NCBI GenBank assembly: GCA_020252485.1
Contig: JADCCX010000036.1
Location: forward strand, 1 to 64,000
From: Methylocystis sp.
Lineage (GTDB): Bacteria; Pseudomonadota; Alphaproteobacteria; Rhizobiales; Beijerinckiaceae
Direction: 5' to 3'
Length of the DNA: 64,000 nucleotides
Made by a program: the position numbers and the translations under genes. Below are positions 40,727-49,302 of this stretch, in pieces (the stretch's first letter is position 1; each line of letters opens with the position of its first letter). The notes beneath the pieces are model-generated. The model was not told the origin of the DNA. It ran no database searches and worked only from the letters and a program-made list of their open reading frames with translations.

Positions 40727-41797
40727 ATGATAGACCCAACCGCCGCCCCGCCTCAACCGAAAGCCGACGCCGCCCCGCTGCTGGCCTGGTATGACCGGCG
40801 CCGGCGGGCGTTGCCCTGGCGGGCGCTGCCGGGCGAAAGGCCCGATCCCTATAGCGTCTGGCTCTCGGAAGTCATGCTGCAGCAAACCACTGTTCAGGCT
40901 GTGAAGCCCTATTTCGAGGCCTTTATGCTGCGCTGGCCGCATGTGGAGCAGCTGGCGGCGGCGCCCGTCGAGGAGATCATGAAAATGTGGGCGGGGCTTG
41001 GCTATTACAGCCGCGCCCGCAACCTGCATGCCTGCGCCAAGGCCGTCGTCGAGCGTTTTGGTGGGCAATTTCCTGCAACGGAAGCCGATCTGCTCACGCT
41101 GCCGGGTATCGGCGCCTACACAGCCGCGGCGATCAGCGCCATCGCCTTCGACCGGCGCGCCGTGGTGGTGGATGGCAATGTCGAGCGCGTCGTCGCCCGG
41201 CTGTTCACGGTGGATGCGCTGATGCCGGCGGCCAAGGGGCCGATCCGCCGCTTCGCCGATGGCTTGACGCCCAACAAGCGGCCCGGCGATTTCGCACAGG
41301 CGATGATGGACCTGGGCGCCACGATCTGCACGCCGCGCAAGCCTGCCTGCGGCCTCTGTCCCTTCCTGGGCTGCTGCCTCGGCCAGAAGAGCGGCCAGCC
41401 CGAGGCCTGGCCGCGCAAGGCGCCCAAGGCGGGCAAGGCGACGCGCTACGGCGCCGCCTTCGTCGCCATCCGCGCCGATGGCGCGCTGCTGGTGCGCACC
41501 CGGCCGCCCAAGGGCCTGCTCGGCGGCATGACCGAGGCGCCGGGAACGGCGTGGCTGGCGTCCGGCTTGCCAGCCGATGCGCTGGACCAGGCTCCGTTTC
41601 CGGCAAACTGGGAGCGCAAGCCCGGGATCGTCCGCCACGTCTTCACGCATTTCCCGCTGGAGCTGACGGTGTTCAGCGCCATGGTGCCGGCCGGAACGCT
41701 CGCGCCCGCCGGAATGCGCTGGATCAGCGCCAACGAGATCGGGGGGGAAGCCTTTCCGACGGTGTTCCGCAAAGTGTTGGCCGTGGCGACTGCCTGA
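40727..41797 (+). CDS. mutY: A/G-specific adenine glycosylase
   Basis: MutY removes adenine mispaired with 8-oxoguanine. The 356-aa protein has RALPWR near 28, SEVMLQQTTVQAV near 46, the helix-hairpin-helix LPGIGAYTAAAISAIAFDRR with catalytic Asp region VVDGNVERV near 140, and the iron-sulfur cluster cysteines CTPRKPACGLCPFLGCC near 200. The C-terminal NUDIX-like domain (KGLLGGMTEAPGTAW) recognises 8-oxoG. Divergent from the DUF721 gene; mutS follows on the same strand after 65 bp. Confidence 0.97.
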   Translation: MIDPTAAPPQPKADAAPLLAWYDRRRRALPWRALPGERPDPYSVWLSEVMLQQTTVQAVKPYFEAFMLRWPHVEQLAAAPVEEIMKMWAGLGYYSRARNLHACAKAVVERFGGQFPATEADLLTLPGIGAYTAAAISAIAFDRRAVVVDGNVERVVARLFTVDALMPAAKGPIRRFADGLTPNKRPGDFAQAMMDLGATICTPRKPACGLCPFLGCCLGQKSGQPEAWPRKAPKAGKATRYGAAFVAIRADGALLVRTRPPKGLLGGMTEAPGTAWLASGLPADALDQAPFPANWERKPGIVRHVFTHFPLELTVFSAMVPAGTLAPAGMRWISANEIGGEAFPTVFRKVLAVATA

Positions 41798-41862
41798 CGC
41801 CCGCCTGTTGGCAACCTGCGGCTTGCTGGTGAAAGCGCCAGCGAAACCGGATAAGCTGGGCC

Positions 41863-44565
41863 ATGCTGGATCCTCTCCGCCCGGAAGCCGCCGACAGCGA
41901 CGGCAAGGTGACGCCCTCGATGGCGCAATACATCGAGATCAAGGCGGCCAACCCGGATTCGCTGCTGTTCTACCGCATGGGCGATTTCTACGAGCTCTTC
42001 TTCGAGGATGCGGTGATTGCATCCCGCACGCTCGGCATCGTGCTGACCAAGCGCGGCAAGCACCATGGCGGCGATATCCCGATGTGCGGCGTGCCGGTGA
42101 TCCGGGCCGACGAATACCTGCAAAGGCTGATCGCCGCCGGTCATCGCGTGGCGGTCTGCGAGCAGCTTGAGGACCCGGCCGAGGCGCGCAAGCGCGGCTC
42201 CAAGGCTGTGGTCCGGCGCGATGTCGTGCGGCTGGTGACGGCCGGCACCATCACCGAGGAGGCGCTTCTCGATCCTGCCCGCGCCTCCATCCTGCTCGGG
42301 ATCGGGCGCATGCGGGCCGATGATCAGGCGCATGTCTATGGGCTCGCTGAGGTCGATATCTCGACCGGGCGTTTCGTGCTGTCGGAATGCGCGGACGATG
42401 CGCTCGCCACCGAAATCGCGCGGATCGACCCGCGCGAGATCGTGCTGCCCGATGCGATCCGCGATGATCCGGCGCTTGGCTCGCTGTGGCGCGAATTGCG
42501 CGCCGCCGTTGCCCGGGTGCCCCGCGATGGCATCGACAGCGCCAGCGCGGCGCGGCGCGTGGCGGAATATTTCGGCGTGAGCGGGCTCGATGGTTTCGGC
42601 CAATTCTCGAAACCGGAGCTGATCGCCGCCGCCACGGTGCTGAGCTATGTGGAGCGCACGCAGCTTGGCGTCCGCCCCGCGTTGACGCCGCCGGTTGCCG
42701 CCGGCAGCGGCCAGACCTTGCAGATCGACGCGGCGACCCGCGCCAACCTGGAGCTGACGCGGACGCTCGGCGGCGAGCGCGCAGGCTCGCTGCTGCATTG
42801 CATCGACATGAGCGTGACGCCGGCGGGCGGCAGGCTGCTGGCGGAGCGGCTGGCGGGTCCGCTGACGGCGGTGGCCGCCATCCGCGACAGGCTCGATTCA
42901 GTTTCGGCCTTTGCAGACGATGCGCTCCTGCGCGAGCGGGTGCGGACGGCGCTGAAGGGCGCGCCGGATATGCCGCGCGCGCTCTCACGTCTGGCCATGG
43001 AGAGGGGCGGTCCGCGCGATCTCGCCGCGATCCGGGACGGCCTTTCGGTGGCGGCGGCTTTGGCGGCCCTGCTGCCCGAAGCGCTTCCCTCTGAACTGGC
43101 GCGGGCAAGCGAGGCGCTTGGGGCGCTCGATCCCGCCATTGCCGCAATGCTTTCCGCGACGCTGGCCGACGATCTGCCGCTGCAGAAGCGGGATGGCGGC
43201 TTCGTGCGGGCAGGCCACGTGCCGGAACTCGAGGAGATGCGGGCGCTCAGGGACGATTCCCGCCGCGTCATCGCCGGCCTGCAAATGCGCTATGGGGAGG
43301 AATCCGAGGCCCGGACGCTCAGAATCAAGCATAACAACTTCCTCGGCTATTTCGTGGAGGTGCCGCAGAAGGATGGCGAACGCTTCGTGCAGCCGCCGCT
43401 GAACGCGCTCTTCATCCATCGGCAGACCATGCAGGGGGCCATGCGCTTCTCGACGGCGGAGCTCGGCTCGCTGGAAGCGAAGATCGCGAGCGCCGGCGAC
43501 CGCGCCATCGCCATCGAGCTTGGCGTGTTCGATGAGCTCAGGGCGCTTGTGCTCGCCCATCAGGCCGCGATCCAGAAGGCGGCGGAGGCGCTGGCCGTGC
43601 TCGATGTCTCGGCGGCGCTGGCTGAACTCGCCAATCGACGCGGCTGGGTCCGTCCGCAGATCGACGACGGCAAGGCCTTCGCGATCCGGGCGGGGCGGCA
43701 CCCCGTCGTCGAGGAGGCCGTGCGCCGCGAAGGACAAAGCTTCATCGCCAACGATTCCGACCTGTCCCCGCCCGACCGCGAGCAGAGCGGGCGCATCCTG
43801 CTGGTGACCGGCCCCAATATGGCCGGCAAATCCACCTTCCTGCGTCAGAACGCGGTGATCGCGGTGCTGGCGCAGATGGGCGCCTTCGTGCCGGCGGACG
43901 CCGCCCATATCGGCGTGGTCGACCGGCTGTTCTCCCGCGTGGGCGCGGCGGATGATCTGGCGCGCGGGCGCTCCACCTTCATGGTCGAGATGGTGGAGAC
44001 CGCCGCCATCCTCAACCAGGCGACCTTGCGAAGCCTCGTGATCCTCGACGAGATCGGGCGCGGCACAGCCACTTTCGATGGCCTCTCCATCGCCTGGGCG
44101 GCGATCGAGCATCTGCATGCCGCGAACCGCTCGCGCGCGCTTTTCGCCACTCATTACCATGAATTGACCGCGCTGGCGCAGAAGCTGCCGCGCCTCGCCA
44201 ATGTCACCATGCGGGTGACGGATCACGACGGCGATGTCGTCTTCCTGCACGAGGTGACGGCGGGCGCGGCGGACCGCAGCTATGGCATCCAGGTGGCGAA
44301 GCTCGCAGGCCTGCCGGCCGCGGTGGTGGAGCGGGCGAAGTCCATCCTTGCCGAACTGGAGAAGGGCGAGCGGCAGGCCCCGGTCGACAGGCTGCTCGGT
44401 GAGTTGCCGCTGTTCGCCGCGCTGCCGGTGGCCCGGCCGGAGCCCCCGGCCGCAAAGGCCGCGAAAAAGGATGCCTTGCGCGAGGCGCTGGCCGAGGTGC
44501 ATCCGGACGAGATGACGCCCAGGGAGGCGCTGGAGGCGCTCTACCGGCTGAAGGGGCTGGGGTGA
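41863..44565 (+). CDS. mutS: DNA mismatch repair protein MutS
   Basis: A 900-aa MutS. The mismatch-binding [11 protein letters not shown] (Phe-x-Glu) lies near residue 36, the Walker A motif [19 protein letters not shown] near 650, the [20 protein letters not shown] signature near 687, [20 protein letters not shown] near 726, and [11 protein letters not shown] near 762. A C-terminal HTH and short tail complete it. In many relatives glnD follows mutS; here a toxin-antitoxin cluster follows. Confidence 0.98.
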   Translation: MLDPLRPEAADSDGKVTPSMAQYIEIKAANPDSLLFYRMGDFYELFFEDAVIASRTLGIVLTKRGKHHGGDIPMCGVPVIRADEYLQRLIAAGHRVAVCEQLEDPAEARKRGSKAVVRRDVVRLVTAGTITEEALLDPARASILLGIGRMRADDQAHVYGLAEVDISTGRFVLSECADDALATEIARIDPREIVLPDAIRDDPALGSLWRELRAAVARVPRDGIDSASAARRVAEYFGVSGLDGFGQFSKPELIAAATVLSYVERTQLGVRPALTPPVAAGSGQTLQIDAATRANLELTRTLGGERAGSLLHCIDMSVTPAGGRLLAERLAGPLTAVAAIRDRLDSVSAFADDALLRERVRTALKGAPDMPRALSRLAMERGGPRDLAAIRDGLSVAAALAALLPEALPSELARASEALGALDPAIAAMLSATLADDLPLQKRDGGFVRAGHVPELEEMRALRDDSRRVIAGLQMRYGEESEARTLRIKHNNFLGYFVEVPQKDGERFVQPPLNALFIHRQTMQGAMRFSTAELGSLEAKIASAGDRAIAIELGVFDELRALVLAHQAAIQKAAEALAVLDVSAALAELANRRGWVRPQIDDGKAFAIRAGRHPVVEEAVRREGQSFIANDSDLSPPDREQSGRILLVTGPNMAGKSTFLRQNAVIAVLAQMGAFVPADAAHIGVVDRLFSRVGAADDLARGRSTFMVEMVETAAILNQATLRSLVILDEIGRGTATFDGLSIAWAAIEHLHAANRSRALFATHYHELTALAQKLPRLANVTMRVTDHDGDVVFLHEVTAGAADRSYGIQVAKLAGLPAAVVERAKSILAELEKGERQAPVDRLLGELPLFAALPVARPEPPAAKAAKKDALREALAEVHPDEMTPREALEALYRLKGLG

Positions 44566-44579
44566 ACCGTCTTACGATG

Positions 44580-44608
44580 TTGACAACTGTCAACTTACAA
44601 GCGACAAT
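44580..44608 (+). promoter_or_regulatory. higBA promoter with overlapping operator
   Basis: TTGACA (44580-44585), 17-bp spacer, GACAAT (44603-44608), and then five bases to the GTG start. The -35 is the left half of the dyad TTGACA-AC-TGTCAA (44580-44593), a natural operator for autoregulation by HigA. The start codon is near the predicted transcription start and no ribosome site is visible, so the transcript may be leaderless. Confidence 0.6.
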
Positions 44609-44613
44609 ACTTT

Positions 44614-44892
44614 GTGATTGAAAGCCTTCGGCACAAGGGCCTGAAACGTCTCTTTGTTAATGGCGACCGCAGCAAGCTGCCGCCTGATATGGTGGAGAGA
44701 ATCGAGGATATCCTCGCTCTTCTTGATGCGGCGTCCAATATCAGGGACATGGATCGACCTTCACTGAGACTGCATCAGCTCGAGGGAGATCTTATGGGTT
44801 TCTGGGCAGTGACGGTTCGGGCAAACTGGCGGATTGTTTTCCGTTTCGACGGAGAGAACGCATCGGATGTTGATTTTCTTGACTATCATTAG
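44614..44892 (+). CDS. higB: HigB-type (RelE superfamily) toxin
   Basis: A 92-aa ribosome-dependent mRNA interferase of the HigB/plasmid maintenance killer type: VIESLRHKGLKRLFVNGDRS at the start, LRLHQLEGDLMGFWAVTVRA near 52 and NWRIVFRFDGENASDVDFLD at the end. Start is GTG. Toxin-first order with higA nine bases downstream is normal for this family. No frameshift; likely functional. Confidence 0.9.
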   Translation: MIESLRHKGLKRLFVNGDRSKLPPDMVERIEDILALLDAASNIRDMDRPSLRLHQLEGDLMGFWAVTVRANWRIVFRFDGENASDVDFLDYH

Positions 44893-44901
44893 GAGCACAG
44901 C

Positions 44902-45201
44902 ATGCCCATGAAAACCCCGCCACACCCTGGACGCGGCCTGCGCGACGACCTCGAGGCGCTTGGCCTGTCGGTGGCCGAGGCGGCGCGCGGGCTGGGCGTG
45001 ACGCGCCAACAGCTCTACAAGGTCATCAACGGACAGAGCGCCATCAGCTCCGAAATGGCGATCCGTCTGGAGAAGGGAATCGGCACCAGCGCCGAGACGT
45101 GGCTGCGCATGCAGGCGGCATTCGATCTGGCGGCGGCGAGGCGGAACGAGGCGGGGATCGGGGTTGTGCGGCTGGAGAGGCTGGACCGGGCGCTCGGGTG
45201 A
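44902..45201 (+). CDS. higA: HigA-type antitoxin
   Basis: A 99-aa helix-turn-helix antitoxin that binds HigB and represses the operon. HTH: LGLSVAEAARGLGVTRQQLY near residue 22, then KVINGQSAISSEMAIRLEKG and the TSAETWLRMQAAFDLAAARR motif of the family. GGAG lies before the ATG. Two DNA fragments of another higA copy occur downstream (45513-45552 and 46252-46323). Confidence 0.92.
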   Translation: MPMKTPPHPGRGLRDDLEALGLSVAEAARGLGVTRQQLYKVINGQSAISSEMAIRLEKGIGTSAETWLRMQAAFDLAAARRNEAGIGVVRLERLDRALG

Positions 45202-45241
45202 GGGTTGAGATTGCCTGTCTGAGCGAAGCAACGGGCCCATA

Positions 45242-45260
45242 TAGTCATGAGATTAGTCAT
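45242..45260 (+). promoter_or_regulatory. Direct repeat upstream of phd
   Basis: TAGTCAT occurs twice, at 45242-45248 and 45254-45260 (12-bp period), 14 bases upstream of the phd start. Candidate binding sites for the Phd-type antitoxin. Confidence 0.4.
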
Positions 45261-45274
45261 ATGGAGCGCAATCC

Positions 45275-45517
45275 GTGAAGACATGGCAGGTGCATGACGC
45301 CAAAGCGCGCTTCAGTGAGTTGCTGAACGCGGCGCAATCCGAAGGTCCCCAGATGGTGCTGCGCAGGGGCGAGGAGACGGCTGTCGTTGTCTCTAAAGAG
45401 GAGTGGCAGCGCCTGAAGGCAAAAGCGCCGATCACGATCAGGGAGTGGTTGATGTCCGATGTCGGACGCGGCGATCTGAGCATTCCAGACCGCAAGGCCT
45501 ATCGCCGCCGTCCTTGA
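45275..45517 (+). CDS. Phd/YefM-type antitoxin, no partner toxin
   Basis: An 80-aa protein: MKTWQVHDAKARFSELLNAA then PQMVLRRGEETAVVVSKEEW, the Phd/YefM DNA-binding fold, and a short tail DRKAYRRRP. Start is GTG with GGAGCG upstream. Antitoxins of this branch are normally followed at once by a VapC-type PIN toxin; here the sequence after the stop is instead a fragment of a higA-like gene. It is therefore an orphan, although the PIN toxin 92 bp downstream is of another subfamily with its own antitoxin. Confidence 0.85.
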   Translation: MKTWQVHDAKARFSELLNAAQSEGPQMVLRRGEETAVVVSKEEWQRLKAKAPITIREWLMSDVGRGDLSIPDRKAYRRRP

Positions 45518-45552
45518 TGCGTTTGGCCTGTCAGTAGCTGAAAGGGCTCAGG
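45513..45552 (+). pseudogene. Fragment of a second higA (5' part)
   Basis: Reads LDAFGLSVAERAQ, matching LEALGLSVAEAAR of the intact higA (44950-44988). About 23 of the first 30 bases agree, with differences mostly at third codon positions. It overlaps the end of phd. Confidence 0.6.
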
Positions 45553-45582
45553 TGAGGGCAGATCCTCCAAACCTTGCTTTAT

Positions 45583-45600
45583 GATAGCATATATGCTATC
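45583..45600. promoter_or_regulatory. Perfect 18-bp palindrome upstream of the PIN-RHH operon
   Basis: GATAGCATATATGCTATC is its own reverse complement. It overlaps possible promoter elements (TTGCTT at 45574-45579 and TATCGA at 45597-45602, 17-bp spacing) and ends eight bases before the GTG start. A typical operator for autoregulation by the ribbon-helix-helix antitoxin. Confidence 0.65.
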
Positions 45601-45608
45601 GAATTTAT

Positions 45609-46046
45609 GTGAGGATCGTTGTCGATACCAATGTCCTGGTTTCTGCCCTGAAGAATCCGGCAGCCGCGCCAAGAGAGGTGTTGCGGATGTGCCTTAATCG
45701 GGAAGTTCAGGCCTTGGTGGGAGTGGCGCTCTTTAGCGAATACCGCGATGTTCTTGATCGGGAATTGCTGTTTGCGGATTGTGAGCTGACGGGTGTGGAA
45801 AGGAACGAGTTGCTGGCTGCGCTGCTCAGCGTTTGCGAATGGATCTCAATCCATTTTCTCTGGAGGCCGAACCTGCGCGACGAAGCGGACAATCACTTGA
45901 TCGAACTGGCTGTCGCAGGTGGCGCCGACGTGATTGTTTCTGCGAACAAGCGCGATCTCGCCGTGGGCGAACTGCTCTTTCCACAGATCAGGATCAGGAC
46001 GGCCGGCGAATTTCTTGAAGACAGGAGGCGATCATGGCCACGATGA
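45609..46046 (+). CDS. PIN-domain toxin (COG1569-type)
   Basis: A 145-aa PIN-domain RNase of the toxin-component PIN family. The acidic metal-site residues are visible: MRIVVDTNVLVSALKN (Asp near 6), E in ALFSEYRDVLDRELLF, DEADNHLIELAVAGGADVIV (Asp near 93 and following) and NKRDL. Start is GTG without a ribosome site. Toxin-first order; the RHH antitoxin overlaps its last 13 bases. Confidence 0.87.
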   Translation: MRIVVDTNVLVSALKNPAAAPREVLRMCLNREVQALVGVALFSEYRDVLDRELLFADCELTGVERNELLAALLSVCEWISIHFLWRPNLRDEADNHLIELAVAGGADVIVSANKRDLAVGELLFPQIRIRTAGEFLEDRRRSWPR

Positions 46047-46255
46047 CAATCCGTCTGCCGGACGAGCAGCACGACAGGCTGAAACGCCTCGCCAAAGCAA
46101 GGGGCGTCAGCGTCAACAAGCTCATCGAGGAGTTCAGCATCCGCGCCACGACGGAGTTTGACGCGGAGTCCCGCTTCAGGCTCGCCGCCGCAAAGGGTGA
46201 TCCCAAGCGGGGGCTTGAACTGCTGGATAGGCTGGACCGGGCGTTTGGGTGCTGA
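46034..46255 (+). CDS. Ribbon-helix-helix antitoxin
   Basis: A 73-aa protein with an Arc/CopG-type DNA-binding domain (MATMTIRLPDEQHDRLKRLA, then RGVSVNKLIEEFSIRA) and a C-terminal tail (FRLAAAKGDPKRGLELLDRL) that would wrap the toxin. The start overlaps the toxin gene; AGGAGGCG lies upstream. Together with the PIN gene it makes a complete module. Confidence 0.85.
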   Translation: MATMTIRLPDEQHDRLKRLAKARGVSVNKLIEEFSIRATTEFDAESRFRLAAAKGDPKRGLELLDRLDRAFGC

Positions 46256-46323
46256 TCAATTGCCGGAGCGTCATCAGCTCCGGGATGGCGATCCGCCTGG
46301 ACAAGGGAATCGGCACATGCGCC
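46252..46323 (+). pseudogene. Fragment of a second higA (3' part)
   Basis: Translates as LINCRSVISSGMAIRLDKGI followed by GT-A, matching VINGQSAISSEMAIRLEKGI of the intact higA. Identity at DNA level is high (for example GGCGATCCG, AAGGGAATCGGCAC). It begins at the RHH stop codon and breaks off at a REP-like repeat. Confidence 0.75.
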
Positions 46324-46335
46324 CTATCCCGCCGG

Positions 46336-46485
46336 TTTCTCGAGGCTCGCCAGAGGCGAGCACCTCGAAATGAGGACGAAAGGAGATCGGCCCGCCCGTT
46401 ATCCAGCACCCTCATTGCCTCCAGCACCCTCATTGCCTCCAGCACCCTCATTTCGAGGTGCTCGCTTCTGGCGAGCCTCGAGAAA
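46336..46485. repeat. Inverted pair of REP-like palindromes (family A)
   Basis: Copy 1 (46336-46375) starts TTTCTCGAGGCTCGCC and ends ACCTCGAAATGAGG; copy 2 (46446-46485) is the same word in reverse orientation. Each can form a hairpin (GCTCGCC-AGA-GGCGAGC in copy 1). The same family occurs at 50279-50403. Confidence 0.75.
46403..46452 (+). repeat. 18-bp tandem repeat
   Basis: CCAGCACCCTCATTGCCT at 46403-46420 and 46421-46438, with a partial third copy running into the second REP-like palindrome. Probably grown from the CACCTCATT end of the REP word. Confidence 0.75.
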
Positions 46486-46651
46486 CCATCCGACTGATGC
46501 GCTCTATCCTGCTTATCTCTCCAGGCTGGCCTTCGGCCAGCACCTCGAAATCAGAATGGAAGGCCCTCATCCTGACATGAGGGTGTGAAGAATATAGGAC
46601 GATCTCCATTGCAGGATTTGAACGCCCAAATCCCTCTGCTAAAGCCCGTCC

Positions 46652-48865
46652 ATGTCCGCGCCCAATGCTCCCGCTGAACCCGCCATCACGCCCGATCTCG
46701 TCAAGGCCCATGGCCTGAAGCCCGATGAATATGCAAGGTTCCTGAAGCTCGTCGGCCGCACGCCGAGCTTCACGGAGCTTGGCATCGTCTCGGCCATGTG
46801 GAACGAGCATTGCTCGTATAAATCCTCCAAAATCCACCTGAAGACTTTGCCCACCAAGGGGCCGCGCGTGGTCTATGGGCCGGGCGAGAACGCCGGGGTG
46901 GTCGACATCGGCGATGGCGATGTCGTGGTCTTCAAGATGGAGAGCCACAATCACCCCTCCTATATCGAGCCCTATCAGGGCGCGGCGACGGGCGTGGGCG
47001 GCATCCTGCGCGATGTCTTCACCATGGGCGCCAGGCCTATCGCGGCGCTGAATTTCCTGCGCTTCGGCGAGCCGAACCATCCCAAGACGAAGAGCCTCGT
47101 CTCTGGCGTCGTCGCCGGCATCGGCGGTTATGGCAACAGCTTCGGCGTGCCGACGGTGGGCGGCTCGGTCGGCTTCCATGCGCGCTACAACGGCAATTGC
47201 CTGGTGAACGCCATGGCGGTGGGTCTGGCGAAGCGGGACGGCATCTTCACCAGCCAGGCGGCCGGCGTGGGCCTCCCCATCGTCTATCTCGGCTCGAAGA
47301 CGGGCCGCGACGGCATCCATGGCGCCACCATGGCTTCCGCTGAATTCGACGATGCCTCCGAGGAGAAGCGCCCGACCGTTCAGGTGGGCGATCCCTTCGC
47401 CGAGAAGCTGCTGCTGGAAGCCTGCCTCGAGATCATGGCCAAGGGCTGCGTGGTCGCCATCCAGGATATGGGCGCGGCCGGGCTCACCTGCTCGGCGGTC
47501 GAGATGGGGGCCAAGGGCGATCTCGGCGTCGAGATGGATCTCGATCTGCTGCCCTGCCGCGAGGAGGGGATGACGGCTTACGAGATGATGCTGTCGGAAA
47601 GCCAGGAGCGCATGCTCATGGTGCTGAAGCCCGAGAAGGAGGCGGAAGCCCGCGCCATCTTCACAAAATGGGGCCTCGATTTCGTGATCGTCGGCCGCAC
47701 GACCGATAGGCTGCGCTTCGTCATCCGGCATGGCGGTGCGGTGAAGGCCGATCTGCCGATCAAGGACCTGGGCGATCAGGCCCCGGAATATGACCGCCCC
47801 TGGGTGGAGCCGCAGAAGCGGCCCGTTTTGAATGCGGCGGATATCGCGCCCGTCACGGACAACCGGTCGGCGCTGCTCAAGCTCATCGGCAGCCCGGATT
47901 TCTGCTCGAAGCGCTGGGTATGGGAGCAGTATGATTCGATTATCGGCGGCAACACGCTGCAGCGCCCGGGCGGCGATGCGGCGGTGGTGCGCATCAACGA
48001 CGGGCCGAAGGGCCTGGCGCTCACCGTCGATTGCACGCCGCGCTACATCGAGGCCGATCCCTTCGAGGGCGGCAAGCAGGCGGTGGCCGAAACCTGGCGC
48101 AACATCACCGCTTCGGGCGGGCTTCCGATCGCGATCACGGATAACCTTAATTTCGGCAATCCGGAGCGGCCGGAGATCATGGGCCAGTTCGTGATGGCGA
48201 TCCGCGGCATCGGCGAAGCCTGCCGGGCGCTCGATTACCCGGTCGTTTCCGGCAATGTCTCGCTCTACAACGAGACGAATGGTCAGGCGATCCTGCCGAC
48301 GCCCTCCATCGGCGGCGTGGGCCTGCTCGCCGATGTCACAAGGCACATGACCATTGGCTTCAAGGCCGAGGGCGAGCAGGTGCTGCTGATCGGCGGGACG
48401 GCGGGCTGGCTGGGCGCGTCCTCTTATCTCGAAGTGCTGGCTTGCCGCGAGGAGGGGGCGCCGCCGCCGGTCGATCTTGCGGCGGAAAAGCGCAATGGTG
48501 ATTTCGTGCGCGGGCTCATTCTCGCCGGCCGCGTCACTGCCGTGCATGATTGCTCGGATGGCGGCCTCGCCATGGCGCTCGCCGAAATGGCGATGGCGGG
48601 CGGCATCGGCTGCATGGTGCAGAAGGTCGATCAGGCCCTGCCCGCCCATGCCTTCCTCTTCGGCGAGGATCAGGCGCGCTATGTGATCACGGCGGGCGAA
48701 GCTGAGGCCGGCAAGATCATGGCTGAAGCTGCAAGGGCCGGCGTGCCGGCGATGGTCCTCGGCGTCACCGCGGGCGCATCGTTGACCCTGCCGGGTGAGA
48801 CGCCCATATCCATCGTTGAGTTGCAGAGCGCCCATGAGGGCTGGCTGCCAAGCTTCATGTCATAA
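46652..48865 (+). CDS. purL: Phosphoribosylformylglycinamidine synthase subunit PurL
   Basis: PurL is the ATP-dependent synthetase subunit that converts FGAR to FGAM in purine synthesis with PurS and PurQ. The 737-aa small-type PurL shows [20 protein letters not shown] near 50, [20 protein letters not shown] near 93, [18 protein letters not shown] and [20 protein letters not shown]. purS and purQ are not adjacent in the window. bolA follows after 13 bp. Confidence 0.97.
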   Translation: MSAPNAPAEPAITPDLVKAHGLKPDEYARFLKLVGRTPSFTELGIVSAMWNEHCSYKSSKIHLKTLPTKGPRVVYGPGENAGVVDIGDGDVVVFKMESHNHPSYIEPYQGAATGVGGILRDVFTMGARPIAALNFLRFGEPNHPKTKSLVSGVVAGIGGYGNSFGVPTVGGSVGFHARYNGNCLVNAMAVGLAKRDGIFTSQAAGVGLPIVYLGSKTGRDGIHGATMASAEFDDASEEKRPTVQVGDPFAEKLLLEACLEIMAKGCVVAIQDMGAAGLTCSAVEMGAKGDLGVEMDLDLLPCREEGMTAYEMMLSESQERMLMVLKPEKEAEARAIFTKWGLDFVIVGRTTDRLRFVIRHGGAVKADLPIKDLGDQAPEYDRPWVEPQKRPVLNAADIAPVTDNRSALLKLIGSPDFCSKRWVWEQYDSIIGGNTLQRPGGDAAVVRINDGPKGLALTVDCTPRYIEADPFEGGKQAVAETWRNITASGGLPIAITDNLNFGNPERPEIMGQFVMAIRGIGEACRALDYPVVSGNVSLYNETNGQAILPTPSIGGVGLLADVTRHMTIGFKAEGEQVLLIGGTAGWLGASSYLEVLACREEGAPPPVDLAAEKRNGDFVRGLILAGRVTAVHDCSDGGLAMALAEMAMAGGIGCMVQKVDQALPAHAFLFGEDQARYVITAGEAEAGKIMAEAARAGVPAMVLGVTAGASLTLPGETPISIVELQSAHEGWLPSFMS

Positions 48866-48878
48866 GGACAAGATATCC

Positions 48879-49112
48879 ATGCCCATGGCCGCCGCCGATA
48901 TCGAGCGCATGATCAAGGAGAGCATCCCCGACGCCGTGGTCGAGATCAAGGATCTCGCGGGCGACGGCGATCATTACGCCGCGACGGTCATCTCGGCGGC
49001 GTTTAAGGGCCTGCCCAAGGTGCGTCAGCACCAGCTTGTCTATGCGGCCCTCAAGGGGAACATGGGCGGCGTGCTGCATGCGCTGGCTTTGACGACCAGC
49101 GCGCCGGAATAA
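48879..49112 (+). CDS. bolA: BolA-family protein
   Basis: A 77-aa BolA protein: MAAADIERMIKESIPDAVVE, the invariant histidine in GDGDHYAATVISAAFKG near 33, and KVRQHQLVYAALKGNMGGVL. BolA proteins pair with CGFS glutaredoxins to handle iron-sulfur clusters; the partner grxD is at 20135, not next door as in relatives. Start ATG at 48879 with AAGGACAAG upstream. Confidence 0.94.
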   Translation: MPMAAADIERMIKESIPDAVVEIKDLAGDGDHYAATVISAAFKGLPKVRQHQLVYAALKGNMGGVLHALALTTSAPE

Positions 49113-49116
49113 TTCC

Positions 49117-49302
49117 TTCTCCCCGTTTGCGGGGAGAAGGTGCCCGCAGGGCGGATGAGGGGCCAGGTGAGGACCCTCGGCGTGCAATCACCCTGCCCCT
49201 CACCCCAGCCCTCTCCCCGTTCCAGATGAGGCTTGCCTCATCTGGACACTTTTGTTGCCCAACAAGGGCAGGCCCTTGTTGGGTCACGGGGAGAGGGGGT
49301 TA
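49117..49302. repeat. Nested hairpin cluster between bolA and xerC
   Basis: Begins with CCTTCTCCCC-GTTTGC-GGGGAGAAGG (49117-49142). Further on, an outer pair CCCTCTCCCCGT (49209-49220) / ACGGGGAGAGGG (49286-49297) encloses two perfect stems: CCAGATGAGGC-TT-GCCTCATCTGG (49222-49245) and CCCAACAAGGGC-AG-GCCCTTGTTGGG (49258-49283). Lies between two converging genes, so it probably ends both transcripts. The CTCCCC words are common in Rhizobiales intergenic repeats. Confidence 0.75.

Larger units (their letters stand above)
46326..46651. other. Repeat-rich gene-free stretch before purL
   Basis: Holds two inverted REP-like palindromes, an 18-bp tandem repeat between them, a third weaker palindrome at about 46518-46552, and the purL promoter region. 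No coding potential. Confidence 0.7.

Noticed and set aside
46220-46255. 3' end of the RHH antitoxin resembles the 3' end of higA (45168-45201), both ending in ..LDRLDRA-type codons.
   Set aside because: LDRLDRA-like tails occur in unrelated RHH antitoxins, so chance or codon bias is enough; not counted as a third higA fragment.
46403-46452. 18-bp repeats read as a possible CRISPR array.
   Set aside because: Repeats are directly adjacent without spacers and no cas gene is present.
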